A DNA stretch of 64,000 bases from Protea cynaroides. Its lineage: Eukaryota > Streptophyta > Magnoliopsida > Proteales > Proteaceae. Shown in pieces: positions 32,472 to 44,511 of this stretch (position 1 is the stretch's first letter; each line of letters starts with the position of its first letter). The stretch is taken from the NCBI GenBank assembly GCA_028583415.1, contig CM053269.1:80033567-80097566 (forward strand), written 5' to 3'. The position numbers were made by a program, and so were the translations under genes. The notes under the pieces were generated by a model, which ran no database searches, was not told the origin of the DNA, and saw only the letters and a list, made by a program, of their open reading frames with translations.

Positions 32472-35400
32472 GTGGTAGAGTGTAGAAGACAAGAGAGACA
32501 TCCAGTATTCATTGATAGGAACATATTTGCTCTTTTTACTGATGAGAGAGTAATGTGCTACAGATGTGAGAGACTTGGGCATATTGCTAGAAACTGCAAA
32601 ACAATTTTTCCATCTCAAAGGCAAGCTAAGAGGAAGGCAAGAAAAGATCCTCCAAGAAAACAATTTCAAAGAGAAGAAAGAAATGAAATGGAAAGAAAAG
32701 CAAGGGAGCCTATTACAGTAAAAGACAATGCTATATGGGTGGAAAGACCACAGTTGAAAAGAAACAAGTCTCTGATGGTGCAAACAACACTTAAAGCAAA
32801 CAAAAGTAAGCAATCTCTATGGATTCTTGATAGTGGATGCTCTACACACATGATAGGCAACAAAGAAAAATTCACAAGTCTCAATGCTGCAGAAGGAGGA
32901 GCAATGAGATTTAAAAATAATGAAGGTGCTAGAGTTGAAGGAAGAGGTTATGTGAACATTAACAATGGGAAGATAAAGTCTCACAATGTCTTGTTTGTTA
33001 ATGGGTTGAAACATAATCTACTCAGTGTGAGTCAGATATGTGATCAAGGATATGAGATCACTTACAACAATGAAGGATTTGTTGTCCACAGAGTTGGAAC
33101 AGGAAAGGCAGTGGCCTTTGGAGAAAGAACAGTTGGAAATCTTTATGTGCTGACAGATGCCATCAACAAGTGCATGATAACTCAAGAAGATGAAAATTGG
33201 ATGTGATATAGAAGAATGAGACACATTCATTTCAAGAACTTAACTAAAATTAGCAAGGAGCAAGCAGTTAGAGATCTTCCCAAGATGAAGACTCCAGAGA
33301 ACCATGTGTGTGGTTCATGTCAGAAGGGTAAGCAAGCAAGGGTCACTTATAAATCAAAGGAGTACCATTCAAGTAAGCCTTTTGACTTGATACACACAAA
33401 CTTGTGTGGACCTATGAGAACATAGGCCATAAGAGGTGAGAAATACTTCATCCTGTTCATAGATGAGTATTCTAGAATGACCTGGGTGATGTTTCTAAAG
33501 AACAAAACTGAAGCTCTTGACAAGTTTAAAGCATTCAAGAAGAGAGTGGAAAATGATACAGGAAACACAATTAAGTGTTTGAGGTCTTATCAAGGCAAGG
33601 AATTTACATGGAATGAATTCTCAAATTTTTGCAATGAAAGTGGAATCAGAATTCAACATTCAGCTACTAGAACCCCTCAGCAAAATGGAGTGCTTGAAAG
33701 AAAGAAGAGAACAATGCAATAAATGGCTAAAACTATGATGGCAGAAAATAACACAGCAAAGCATTTCTGGAGAGAAGGCATCTATACTACAGTGTATATC
33801 ACCAACAGATGTCTACTAAGGCCTCATGAGAACAAGACACCTTATGAATTGTGGTTTGGGAGGAAAGCTACAGTGAAGTATTTCAGGGTCTTTGGTTCCA
33901 AGTGCTACATCAAGCGAAAGGAGGATAATCTTGGCAAGTTTGATGACAGAGCAGATGAAGGCATATTTCTGGGCTATTCTTTCAAAAGTAAGGCATACAG
34001 GTGCTACAACAAAAGACTAGGAAGAATTGTGGAGAGTTTAAACGTGAAAATTGATGAGAAAATAGGGAACCTAAAAGGGGCTGAACCAGAAGGTTCCATT
34101 CTTGAAGAATTTGATGAAGATGACATAGTATCAGTTGACAAAGGGCAGCAAGATGAAGAAGAATCTGAAATGCAAGAGATTCAAATTGAAGTGCAGAAAG
34201 ATGACAGACCGAAATACAACAAATGGTTGACAATTCATCCTAATCATCAAATGATAGGAGATCTAAATGCAGGAATGCAAACCAGAAGGATGAAAGCTAC
34301 TGCTTATTCATTACTATTTGAGGTAGAGCCTAAGACTGTGCATGAGGCTAGCAAAGGTGAATTTTGCTTGAAAGCTATGAATGATGAGCTTGACCAAATT
34401 GAGAAGAACAACACTTGGGAGCTAGTTCTTAGACCAGCAGACAAAAATGTGATTGCCACAAAGTGGGTTTTCATGAACAAACTAAATGAAGATGGCCAAG
34501 TTGTGAGAAACAAGGCCAGACTTGTATGCAAAAGTTATGCCCAAGTAGAAGGAATTGATTTTGATGAGACTTTTGCACCTGTGGCAAGGCTTGAGTCTAT
34601 CAGAATGTTCTTAGCATTAGCTGTGCACAGAGGATTCAAGGTTTATCAAATGGATGTAAAATCTATATTTTTGAATGGTAACCTGGAAGAGGAGGTGTAC
34701 ACTGAGCAACCTGAAGGGTTCCAACTCAGTGATGATGAAGACATGGTATACAAGTTGAAGAAGGCTCTATATGGGTTGAAGCAAGCAAGAGCTTGGTATG
34801 AAAGGCTTGACACATATCTACATCAATTGGGTCTACGAAGAGGGGTAGTGGAGAGCAACCTATATGTCATGACAGAAGACAGCAGTTAACTAGTTGTTGA
34901 GGTCTATGTAGATGACATCATATTTGGGGGACATTGTGAGAAGCTCTACAAGCAGTTTGCTGAGAAGATGAGGACAAAGTTTGAGATGTCAATGCTTAGA
35001 GAGATGTCCTATTTTCTAGGGCTGTAGATTCATCAGAAAGACAATGGCATCTTTATCTCTCAAATGAAGTATACCAAAGAAATGTTGAAGAAATTTGTGA
35101 TGGAAGACTGTAAACCAGTGGGGACATCAATGACAGTGAATATCAAGTTGAGCTTGGAAGATGATTCACCAACAGTTGATCAGACACTGTATAGATCAAT
35201 GATTGGCAGCTTATTGTACTTGATAGCTTCTAGACTTGACATACTGCAGGCAGTTTGCTTAGTGGCTAGGTTTCAAGTTTACCCAAAGGAGACTCACTTG
35301 ATGGCAGTAAAGAGGATTTTGAGATACCTAAAAGGCACATTGGACCATGGTCTGTGGTATCCTAGAACTGAGAAGTTCACTTTGATTGCATATTCAGATG

Positions 35401-35875
35401 CAGATTGGGTAGGAAGTCTTGATGACAGGAAGAGCACAAGTGGTGGTACATTCTTTCTAGGAAAGAGCTTAGTTGCATGGCATAGAAAGAAGCAGGAGTC
35501 TATCTAGGGAAGAGCTTAGTTGCATGGCATAGAAAGAAGCAGGAGTCTGTCTCTTTGTCCACAGCAGAGGCAGAATACATTGCAGCAGCAACTACATGCA
35601 CTCAGATAATTTGGATGAAAAGGCAGATTTTAGATTTCAGTATTACCTGTGAGGAGTTAGTGATCATCAAGTGTGACAACATGAGTACCATCAACATCTC
35701 CAAGAACCCTGTGCAACATTCGAGAATAAAGCATATTGACATAAGATATCATTTCTTAAAGGAGAAGGTGCTTGAAGGAGAGGTGAAACTGGATTTTGTT
35801 CCTACTATAGACCAAGTGGCAGATATCTTCACAAAGGCACTCCCTAAGGATTCTTTTGAGAAACTGAGGGATTAG
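32472..35875 (+). pseudogene. Pol of the SIRE-like copia (protease, integrase, RT, RNase H)
   Basis: In order: zinc knuckle CYRCERLGHIARNC (32557), protease LWILDSGCSTHMIG (32817), GAG-pre-integrase (33216-33420, CGSCQKGKQ), integrase with FILFIDEYSRMTW and RTPQQNGVLERKKRTMQ, then RT with FDETFAPVARLES, VYQMDVKSIFLNG and VYVDDIIFGG. RNase H has AYSDADWVGSLDDRKSTSGG, STAEAEYIAAA and IKCDNMSTINISKN with SRIKHID. In-frame stops interrupt at 33204, 33423, 33720, 34887 and about 35026, and a 47-bp tandem duplication (35465-35558) shifts the frame in RNase H. The frame is otherwise continuous. Confidence 0.92.
35465..35558 (+). repeat. 47-bp tandem duplication in RNase H
   Basis: The block gagcttagttgcatggcata starts at 35465 and again at 35512. 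The 47-bp offset is not a multiple of three, so it shifts the reading frame. Confidence 0.92.
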
Positions 35876-35899
35876 TTAGGAGTAGTACCTCTTGGCACA

Positions 35900-36131
35900 C
35901 TGTAGTGGCATGTATGTAGGGGGAGCTGTTGTCTCCATAGCATCATCTTTCACCAATAGGATTGAAAAGATGCGGTGGGCACTCCTATTGGTGAGGCTAT
36001 ATAGGGGGAGCATATGTGAAGGGGGAGCTTCATCACATGTCAGTACGCCCTTTAGGCTTGTTGTCCAAGGGGGAGAAAGGCTACATATGTGAGATAAAGT
36101 TTGGGTTGCCAACAATTCCAAAGGAGGAGAT
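35900..36131 (+). other. Polypurine tracts preceding the 3' LTR
   Basis: Four GGGGGAG words (near 35919, 36003, 36019 and 36070), then AAAGGAGGAGAT directly before the 3' LTR at 36132. The last is the likely plus-strand primer; the others are typical of this copia group. Confidence 0.75.
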
Positions 36132-38248
36132 TGTTGGAACCTTGGCCAGTGTTGAGCGGTTTTTTGGCAAATTCATGGGTCGTTCCAAGTGAGTTGTCAT
36201 TGTTGGCAACCATGGTTTGCATATGTGTAATCCAGTTGCAATATGGGCAGTCTGATAATTTTTCAATTCTCTAACATGAAGACAACACTTAAAGAGGAAA
36301 GAAGAGAAAAGAAACAGAAGAGAGAGAAGATGAAGAGAGAGAAAGAGGAGAGAGAAAAAGGAGAGAGAAAGTGGGCCATGTGGGTCCCACATGACGTGGC
36401 TTGCCACCTTGGCACTAGCCCAGGCCAGCATGGCTGAAGCCCGCGGCACCAAGTCAGCAGCAAGGCAACATGGCCTGCAAGCCACCAGCTAGCCCCACAA
36501 GGCCAGCCAACAGCAAGCCTCGCAAGGCCAGCCAGCAACCAACCCCACAAGGCCAGCCAGTAGCTAGCCTCGCAAGGCCAGCACGTAGCCAGCCTCGCAA
36601 GGCCAGCACGCAACCAACCTCGCAAGGCCAGCACACAGTAAGCCTCGCAAGACCACCGCATAGCAGCAGGAGCTGGCTCCCGCAAGCCAGCAGGGCTTGT
36701 AGGGCCTAACCGCGTGCGTGGACCGCAAGCCTCTACAAGGATCGAATAGTATGCACTCAAGTTGTTTGACGTTTTGCCGCAAAGAAGTCTAAAATGAAAG
36801 CTCTCTGGAAAAAATTGGATTTACTGGACAATTTCCCTCATTCTCAGGGGCATTTTTGTCCATATAAAAAGAGGAAATTCGAGATCAAAGGATAAGATGA
36901 AGCCACGTATGCGAGATCCAAATCCAACGGCGAATGAAGATGCGGGCTATGGTGCATCTCATTGGTCGTGTCAAGATGCTTAAGCAAAGCCTGTGATTGG
37001 CCAAAAGCACCTAATAACGGTGCATCGTGACGAAAGGAGATAACTCTGTGTTTCACTGTGGCGCGCGTGTGGTTCGCTGCGGCGCTCGATGCCTATCCAG
37101 CGGCTACGAGAATTTCCGATCGTGCTTGACGCGATGGATTCAGATCGAACAGCCAAGAGTCTTTCCCGCCTCCATCTGAGCCCAAGACGAAAGATGCCAT
37201 CTGCGCCAATCGCAGTTCGACAATACTATACGGTGGGACAGTGGTGGCGGCGCTACGGTGCATCGCGCCACATGAAATCAACTCTGCAAATTCCATTTGG
37301 AATGATCTGAGTGGCCAAACTTTGATCGGCCATATCTCGGCCGTCCGAGCTCAGATCGTGATGATTTAAATTTCTCTGGTCTCCATTTTCGAAGCTGAAT
37401 CTGATGGAGCAATTTTGAAGGACTGGTTGTGCAAAAAAACTATAGTTTTGGTTGAAAAACTCTTGTTAAAGCATCTTCGGGTTGATATTTTGGATTCCAG
37501 ACTATTCCTACTGTCATCTATATCTCCGTAAGGTACAAGAAAGGTTTCATTGAGCTTCTATTGAGTTTTCATAGAAGTTGGTGTGGAAGAAATGGCATGA
37601 GTGATCATTAGAAGTGATGAAAAAGCTCGTTAGAGTGTTCCACAGAAGGAGTGATTACGTCGGGAAGGTAATTTCTCTCTCAAAACCTCAGTATGATGTT
37701 TGTGCTTAGTGGGAAGGGTTTGTAATCAAGATATTCATGTTTTTAGTCTACTGGGTTGGGGCTTAGTAGACTTGTGGGTTGTAGCTCGTATTACCCTAGT
37801 GGTATGGCACATCGCTGTTGTAACAGTCGAACTCCACTAATTATAGTTGTGTATTAGGTATAATACGAAACCCTGGTTAGGGTATTACCCCGTGGATTAG
37901 CCATCACAGTGCGTGTTTAGTGAACCATGTTATATTCTGTGTTGTAGTTGTAAATGTGATGTCTGTGTATGTGGAATAGAAGTTTGTGTGCTGCAGGTCT
38001 GGGTGTACACACTTGGCATTGGCAGGCCAAGCTCCTAGTATGGATACCTGTGGGTGTGTGATTGGTGTGTGCACGAAATGTGTTTTACAAATTGGCAGTG
38101 AGAAAAGTCCATTTGACAGCTCAAGGCAGCACATAGTGAACAATAGCTCTTGGTAGTAGTTTCCAAAGTAGTAGGCCAGATCATCTCAGTGGGATTATTT
38201 TTGAGGGTACTGATTCACCCACCCCTCAGTGACTACCTGGGATCAAAA
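36132..38248 (+). repeat. 3' LTR of the SIRE-like copia
   Basis: Starts TGTTGGAACCTTGG, near-identical in length to the 5' LTR, with many scattered substitutions. The end has mutated from TATCAACA to GATCAAAA. Followed by TSD AAAGA (38249-38253). Confidence 0.93.
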
Positions 38249-39286
38249 AAAGAGATCAGCAACTTGCTGGTCCCTGCCAAGTAAATTGCGAAGTATTCCT
38301 TTTGACATCAACTCTTTCACATCCTCGATGCTGTCGATGAGAGAACTTAGGAAACAGATGTAAGAGGTAAAAGTGAAGTCATTGGGAGCATCAGGACATG
38401 TTTCATGAGCTACCAATAAATTTAACAACTTGGACTTGCTTGAGTCATCAATGATGATAGAAGGAAGTAGCAGATAACCCTTGATGATAGCCACTTTTGA
38501 ACTTGATACCCTTCAAGCTCCAAATAGTGCTTCTTTTGCATTCAATACCGGATGCTTTAAGCTTGGCGATTGAGGGAGGTGAACATGCTTGAGAAATATG
38601 GAAGAAGGGTGGCCTCACAGTAGGTGCAGTATGGAGTAGTTCATTCTGTAATAGGTCGAGGAGATGAAGAGGTTGACTGTCTTCCCAAAATGCAAGATTG
38701 CTTGGGATCACTGTTTGGTTTTGGATGAATTTTGTGATCAATTCATTCAAATTGGCTTCACCAAATCTTAAGCTCATCAACTCCTTTAGAATTATGAAAG
38801 GCAGTTGATTCTCAAGCAAGAACAAGTCCCTCATTACATAAACCTCTTGATCACGTTTCATCTTAGTTTTGCCCGGATTGTTTTCCACTAAGCCGTAAAT
38901 GAAATAAAGAATGAAACAACCATCTCGGAACATCATACTCTTGAAAACATCATTAGATGGCTCACTAATAGACCCAAATCGTAGCAATCCCTTGCTTTCC
39001 TAGCTACCGCATCAAAGTTTGGGTAGATGGCTGGGAACTTAACACTGCCAATATCTGAAATGAATTACTGCTCCTGTTTAATCTTGAGCTGCTCCATTCG
39101 TTCTATCCCATGTCTGCCATGGTGAAAAGGACCAATTGAGACTACCATTGGTTCGTAGCATCTTCTGTTTTCTGCAATCTCATACAATAGGCTTTGAACC
39201 CTCTGTATTCGAGGCCCAGAATTAGATTGATTGTTACTATTGGCATCTACAAGAACAACAGTAATTTGTTTCATGCCAATTAACAA
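38249..39286 (-). pseudogene. DUF247 gene 3, N-terminal and middle piece
   Basis: Minus-strand pieces 39286-39065, 38987-38448 and 38494-38254 in different frames. Blocks: RIQRVQSLLYEIAENRRCYE, VVSIGPFHHGRHG, MMFRDGCFILYFIYG, RDLFLLENQLPFIILKELMS, LLDLLQNEL, APNDFTFTSYICFLSSLIDS and RDQQVADLF, where the copia element interrupts. At least two frameshifts besides the insertion. The natural start is gone: relative to gene 2, about 400 bp spanning the start codon and upstream DNA is deleted. A clear pseudogene, most similar to gene 2. Confidence 0.9.
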
Positions 39287-39528
39287 CGTGTTGAGAGTAA
39301 GAATAGGAATGAAAATTATAGATCATCCATTAGAGATTAAGGTGCAATTTGTCCTTTCTAAATATGTTGCTGCTAAAAATACAGAATAATGTGGAATGGT
39401 GCAGCATGATATGGCCAATAAATGATTTGTTCATACTTCATATTATGCATGACTTTTCATATGTGTTGACTTATTTTTTAATGGTAAACATATATATTGA
39501 TGGAAAATTCTACTTGTGACAAGACCCT
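39287..39528. other. Upstream flank of DUF247 gene 3 (duplicate of 26265-26775)
   Basis: Matches the region upstream of gene 2 but lacks the MITE. The similarity stops near 39528, where a gypsy fragment begins. Confidence 0.75.
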
Positions 39529-40027
39529 GTCAAAGAAGTTGGTACTGGCCATAGGAGAATGGCTTCAACCTTTGAAGAATCAGGCTCTACTCCTCGAACC
39601 GAAATCAAATGACCCAAATATTTCATCGGGGTTTGAGCGAACTGACTTTTACTCAACTTAGCAAACAGAGTATGATGCTGCATATATTGTAAAACCTGTT
39701 CCAAATGTTCAACATGCTCCGAAATGGTCTTGCTGTAAACAAGAATATCATCGAAAAAAAATAATAACGAACCGGCACAAGAATGGCTCGAAGACTCGAT
39801 TCATGATCAATTGAAAGGTGGATGGAGCATTCGCAAGCCCAAAGGGCACTTCTAAAATCTCATAATGCCCACGATGAGTCCGAAATGTTGTCGTAGATAT
39901 ATCATCCTCGTGCATTTGGGCTTGATGATACCCAGCTTGTAAATCCAGCTTGGAAAAAATAGTAGCACCATGTAGTTCATCAACCGTTGGAATGAGAAAT
40001 ATGTCCCTAACAGTGACGATATTTAAA
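39529..40027 (-). pseudogene. Ty3/gypsy RT fragment (Reina-like)
   Basis: Minus strand, broken into frames: IVTVRDIFLIPTVDELHGA, FSKLDLQAGYHQAQMHEDDI, FRTHRGHYEILEVPFGLANA, VIIFFDDILVYSKT (catalytic DD block) and LFAKLSKSQFAQTPMKYLGH. These are the central RT motifs of chromovirus-type gypsy elements of the Reina kind. The upstream end is cut by the copia insertion at 40028. Confidence 0.88.
40023..40027. repeat. Target site duplication TTAAA (left)
   Basis: TTAAA, repeated at 48489-48493 directly after the right LTR. Confidence 0.85.
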
Positions 40028-40446
40028 TGTCAGATTTATGTGGGCTTAATTAATTATCTAAATCAGTTATTCAGTGGGAGTCTAACGAACATGGTAGAAC
40101 CGATTTGGTTTGGTTCGTCACATGGTATGAGATAGGTTTGGTAACCCTAATTCTATTGGGGGAAGGGTTTTAGGGTTACAGTAGTATTCTATAAATACTG
40201 GGTTAGAGTCCCCACAGTCACTCAGTTCTCTCTGCACCCATTAGCAAGAGATATCAGGATATCCTCTGGAGGCTGTGGAAGACTGTAGCCAAGGACTTCG
40301 ATCAAAATTTGGAGCGTATGGGAATCGATCTCTTTAAACAGGTATGTCTTTGATTTATAATTAATGGCTTATCTATTGTGTTCTAGGGCAACTGTATGGG
40401 ATTGAAATGAGTTTGGTTAAAATCCTAAGTATAATAATTTCTAACA
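40028..40446 (+). repeat. 5' LTR of the old copia
   Basis: Starts TGTCAGATTTATG (TGTTAG in the partner) and ends TTTCTAACA. TATA-like CTATAAATACTGG near 40190. Confidence 0.9.
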
Positions 40447-40448
40447 GT

Positions 40449-40460
40449 TGGTATCAGAGC
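40449..40460 (+). other. Primer-binding site
   Basis: TGGTATCAGAGC, initiator tRNA-Met type, two bases after the 5' LTR. Confidence 0.92.
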
Positions 40461-42192
40461 CAACCATACAGACTTAGGATCAATAGAGATTGATTGTAGA
40501 GACTTGTAATGAATGATTGAGTTGAAAAAGAAAAACTTTTCGAATCTGGATCGAATCTGTCAGAGTTTTCTATCGACGAAATTTTTTCGATGGACAAAAC
40601 ATGTCATGCCATATGTCATTGGAAAGAGCAAGATGAGATGGTTTTGGTAATATAAAAATCGTCGACGCCAGAGGCCTGACGCGCCGGCACTTGCCGACAG
40701 TAGCCACTAGTGGATCTTACTTGCGGGGGATTTAAAAAAAAAAAAGGTCTGTCTGGCGGGGCAGAGTCATCACCGGGTCGACTTGGCACATAATTGTAAA
40801 CCCTAGCCGGTTCTTGGAGGGTTGACTTGGGCCTAGACCAGCCAACCCAAACCGGTTCAGTTAGAGCTAGTCCAGCCTAAGCCAAACTAAACCAGCCAGG
40901 GCTAGCTCAGGTCCAGTCCTGAACCAGCCCCGCCTAGGTTTACGGCCAGTCCAGTTCAGGCCGAGTAAGCCTAGTCCAGCCAAACCAGACCTGTCAGAGC
41001 CAGCCCAGCCTCGGGCAAGCGGCTAGAACCGAGGACCCAAATGGGCCGACCCATACTTAAACCAGATAACTAGGATCCATAACCCGTATTTTGACCAAAT
41101 GACCCGAACCGATGACCTGGACTTTTGACCAATATCTCCTTTGGTCGGACCAAAATAAACTGGTGGATGAACCATCTGGTTAGGCCGCGGTTCGATTTAC
41201 ATCAGACTATTTGGTTCGGTCTGGACCCAAGTAATTCAAAAAAAAATTATATATATATATATATATTCTGTTCGGTTCAAATCAAACCAAGCCAATCATG
41301 GGCAAACCTACCTAGAGCGAACCAATGGAACCAAACCGACCCTGATAGGGTTGTTAAAGGCCTATTTGGTTTCTGTTTTGAATAAAAGGACATTAAACAA
41401 TGATTCTGGGAGCTAGGAAGGTCGGATTAACATGCGGTTTATTTCGTTGGACTCCATTTTTCATTCTCTTCAATCTGATATACATTTTGATATATTATGG
41501 TATATTGAAAAATATGTTATTATAGAAAATGCCCTATGGGAACTCAATTTATAATGTTTTTAGTGATTTTTTTTTAAAGTTTTTGTATTAAATTGATTGT
41601 TGAGTTATTATGCATGATTGTTTGAATGTTTAACTTTATAAAATTATATTTTAAAACGTTCATGGTTAAATAAATATGCCACATGAGCTGCAGGTTGGGA
41701 TTTGTTCATATCGTGGTGGAACTTTGTGTGACCATCAAAGTGGCAACCTTGTTTCATTATGATGTGTTCAAATTCAGAGGTCTATGTTTGTAAATACTTC
41801 AGTTTGATAATGTTCACCCAAATATGACATTGTCCAAGTTTACACATATTAGAATTTGTAGCTATTGTGTAAGGATTTTGGTATGACCACCAAAGTGGCA
41901 ACCTTCGTTTTATTATGATATGCTCAAATCTAATATTTATGTATTTACAAACTACAGCAAGGAAATACAGTGCTCATCCAAAAGTGAAACTGACATAAAT
42001 TTTTACTTTTATGGATGCAGCAAAGAACGGCATTGTCCATCCAAAGGTGGCGTTGTTTAAGATTATAAGGAACTCATGCATATGGTTGAAGGATTGTGGC
42101 TTTAGGGGTCTTCATCCACCCAAAAGTGGTGAGATTTTTGAGAGTCATTATCCCTTCACAGTTATTGCACAGCTGTCAAGAGGACCATTGCA
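40461..42192 (+). mobile_element. Leader region of the old copia, non-coding
   Basis: A low-complexity 'ccagtcca/gacccgaacc' stretch (40760-41350) is followed by a unit of about 155 bp repeated at 41731 and 41886 (aaagtggcaacctt...ttattatgat). The 'ccatccaaaggtgg' word recurs to 42130. No gag is readable. Confidence 0.6.
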
Positions 42193-42200
42193 CATATTGT

Positions 42201-42700
42201 NNNNNNNNNNNNNNNNNNNNNNNNNNNNNNNNNNNNNNNNNNNNNNNNNNNNNNNNNNNNNNNNNNNNNNNNNNNNNNNNNNNNNNNNNNNNNNNNNNNN
42301 NNNNNNNNNNNNNNNNNNNNNNNNNNNNNNNNNNNNNNNNNNNNNNNNNNNNNNNNNNNNNNNNNNNNNNNNNNNNNNNNNNNNNNNNNNNNNNNNNNNN
42401 NNNNNNNNNNNNNNNNNNNNNNNNNNNNNNNNNNNNNNNNNNNNNNNNNNNNNNNNNNNNNNNNNNNNNNNNNNNNNNNNNNNNNNNNNNNNNNNNNNNN
42501 NNNNNNNNNNNNNNNNNNNNNNNNNNNNNNNNNNNNNNNNNNNNNNNNNNNNNNNNNNNNNNNNNNNNNNNNNNNNNNNNNNNNNNNNNNNNNNNNNNNN
42601 NNNNNNNNNNNNNNNNNNNNNNNNNNNNNNNNNNNNNNNNNNNNNNNNNNNNNNNNNNNNNNNNNNNNNNNNNNNNNNNNNNNNNNNNNNNNNNNNNNNN
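42201..42700. other. Assembly gap (500 N)
   Basis: Exactly 500 Ns, a conventional placeholder length. It falls three bases inside an LTR. Confidence 0.99.
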
Positions 42701-44389
42701 AAGACCCAGACTAAAACCCGGTCTAACCTTGGTTTTGTGTCGTGACAGTCTTTCGATCATCACCGGGCCGACGGGAAGCGGATAACAAACAGTGCCAAAT
42801 CGGACCCGAAGTCGACCAATTATACCTGATTTTGGTATACCGGCCGATGGTACCGTCTTGGTACCGGTCGACCGGTATGGCTCCCACAGGCTGTGGAATT
42901 TGAAATTGGTCTCTGCGGGTCCCGCTTTCCGATTTCGAATCCTAGAAGTTTCCTAATCCTAGTAGGGTTACTAAACCCTATTTCTAGCCTATAGATACAC
43001 CCTTAAGCCTCCTCAAATCCTTTCCATTGTCTCTCACAAACCCTAGAGAAGAGAAAGAGCTTGGAAAGGAGAGGGAGCTAGGAAGAAGAAGGAGGTGCCG
43101 CCATTACCGTTTGACGGAGCTCACGCTACGCCTTGTCAACGGTAAGTGTTTGAATCCCTCTTCTTACCCTATGTTAGTTGTGTGGGTGGATCAATACCAT
43201 GCAAAGTAGGTATTGATCTAAAACCCTAAATTGACCAATAAACCCTAAGTTGCCGTCAAACCCTAGATTTGAGTTTCGAGATGATATTCATCGAAACGAG
43301 ACTTGAATGAGTTGGGGATAACTCTAACTCAAATCCTAGACTTAGAATGGATAGGAGAAACCCTGAAAATCCATGGAGGATGATCGACGTCACGCAAAGA
43401 ACCCGTGTATGGTCTTCCTGAGACATACCGGGTCGACTATACCGGTTAACACATAGTGCGACCGGTATGTTGCGACCACTACCTCTCGGGAGGTTGTTTG
43501 TGGGGACCGGCTGACCATACCGGTCGCGAGTCTTTTCCACGGAGTCGCGACCGGTATATGCCACCGGCCAGCCCCCGTGGAGGGTAGTTTGTGATCTCGT
43601 TGGTTTCCGACCAACATGAAACCCTAAACAATATATTCTAATGAAACCCTAATAATATTGTAGGACTTTTGTGACTTATTGTTTAGATCTTGCAACGCTG
43701 GAGCAAGTTATCGAACGAGCGTCGGTAAGGGAATCTGACCTAAACCTAATAATTAATGGACAGTAAATCGTTGTTAATCATTGAATATCTATGATGTGAT
43801 GTTTGTGCATATTCACATGCCATCTTTTACTTTCAGCTATTATTATTGTTCATGCATTGATAGGATGTGATTGTTAGGCATGTGATTGTTTTCGTTGGTG
43901 TGTGGAGTGGGGCATGGGCTTGGGATCGCTCTTCACACTAGCACCTTTTGTAGTATTCTGTCTTAACATGCTTGGTATGGGTGGGGTATCGGGGAAGGTC
44001 GTGGTACGGTGGTCTCCGATATTGATGTTGTCCCGCCATTGTTATGTGGTACTGTGGATTCCGAGTCGACGCTGGCTTATCCACGATGCTTTAGCTCTAT
44101 CTCTATGCCGTAGGGAGTTATGTTAGGATAGGGTCTACCTGCGTATTGTTTCTATCCTAGTGGGTTAGTTGCGGATAGGGTATCAGGGGGAGGTGAGGCA
44201 TTGTGGTCTCCGACCCGGCCTGCATGCTCTAGCTCTATCTCTATGCTGTAGACGGCTGTGCTGGGATAGAGCATACATTGTTGACATATAGGATTGGTTA
44301 GTTGCGAGCCCGGTTTGCGAGCCCCGGCCGTGGGGAGCTGTGTTGTGAGCTCACCCTTTGTGTACACATTGTTTTAGATGTTGATGCAG

Positions 44390-44511
44390 GATACACTGTG
44401 GACGACTATGTGAACGCTCCGACGTACGGTGGTGTAGCTGCTTTGGATGTACAAGCAGGGGAGGACGAGCATGATGCTTCATGCAAGTGCCCTTTCTGCG
44501 CGTACCTATGA
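44390..44511 (+). CDS. Conserved LTR mini-exon, solo LTR copy (CxCxxC end)
   Basis: After an acceptor-like TTGATGCAG, 122 nt stay open to a TGA: YTVDDYVNAPTYGGVAALDV, then EHDASCKCPFCAYL. It aligns without gaps to the exon-like segments in copies A, B and C, all exactly 122 nt. A CxCxxC cluster of unknown role lies at the C-terminus. No upstream start codon was identified; if real, the ORF must be joined to an upstream exon. I do not recognise the protein. Confidence 0.5.

Larger units (their letters stand above)
28504..38248 (+). mobile_element. Full-length Ty1/copia element (SIRE-like) inserted in DUF247 gene 3
   Basis: Two long LTRs (28504-30618, 2115 bp; 36132-38248, 2117 bp) with TSD AAAGA on both sides, a tRNA-Met primer site, gag with zinc knuckles, and pol in copia order (protease, integrase, RT, RNase H). 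The long LTRs, repeated GGGGGAG tracts and gag coiled-coil tail suggest the SIRE group; no env-like ORF is evident. Pol is one reading frame broken by five in-frame stops and one 47-bp duplication, so the copy is inactive but fairly young. It disrupts the DUF247 gene just before its last 80 codons. Confidence 0.93.

Noticed and set aside
42011..42785. Long open frames across the gap on both strands
   Set aside because: They are mostly X residues from the 500 Ns and carry no information.
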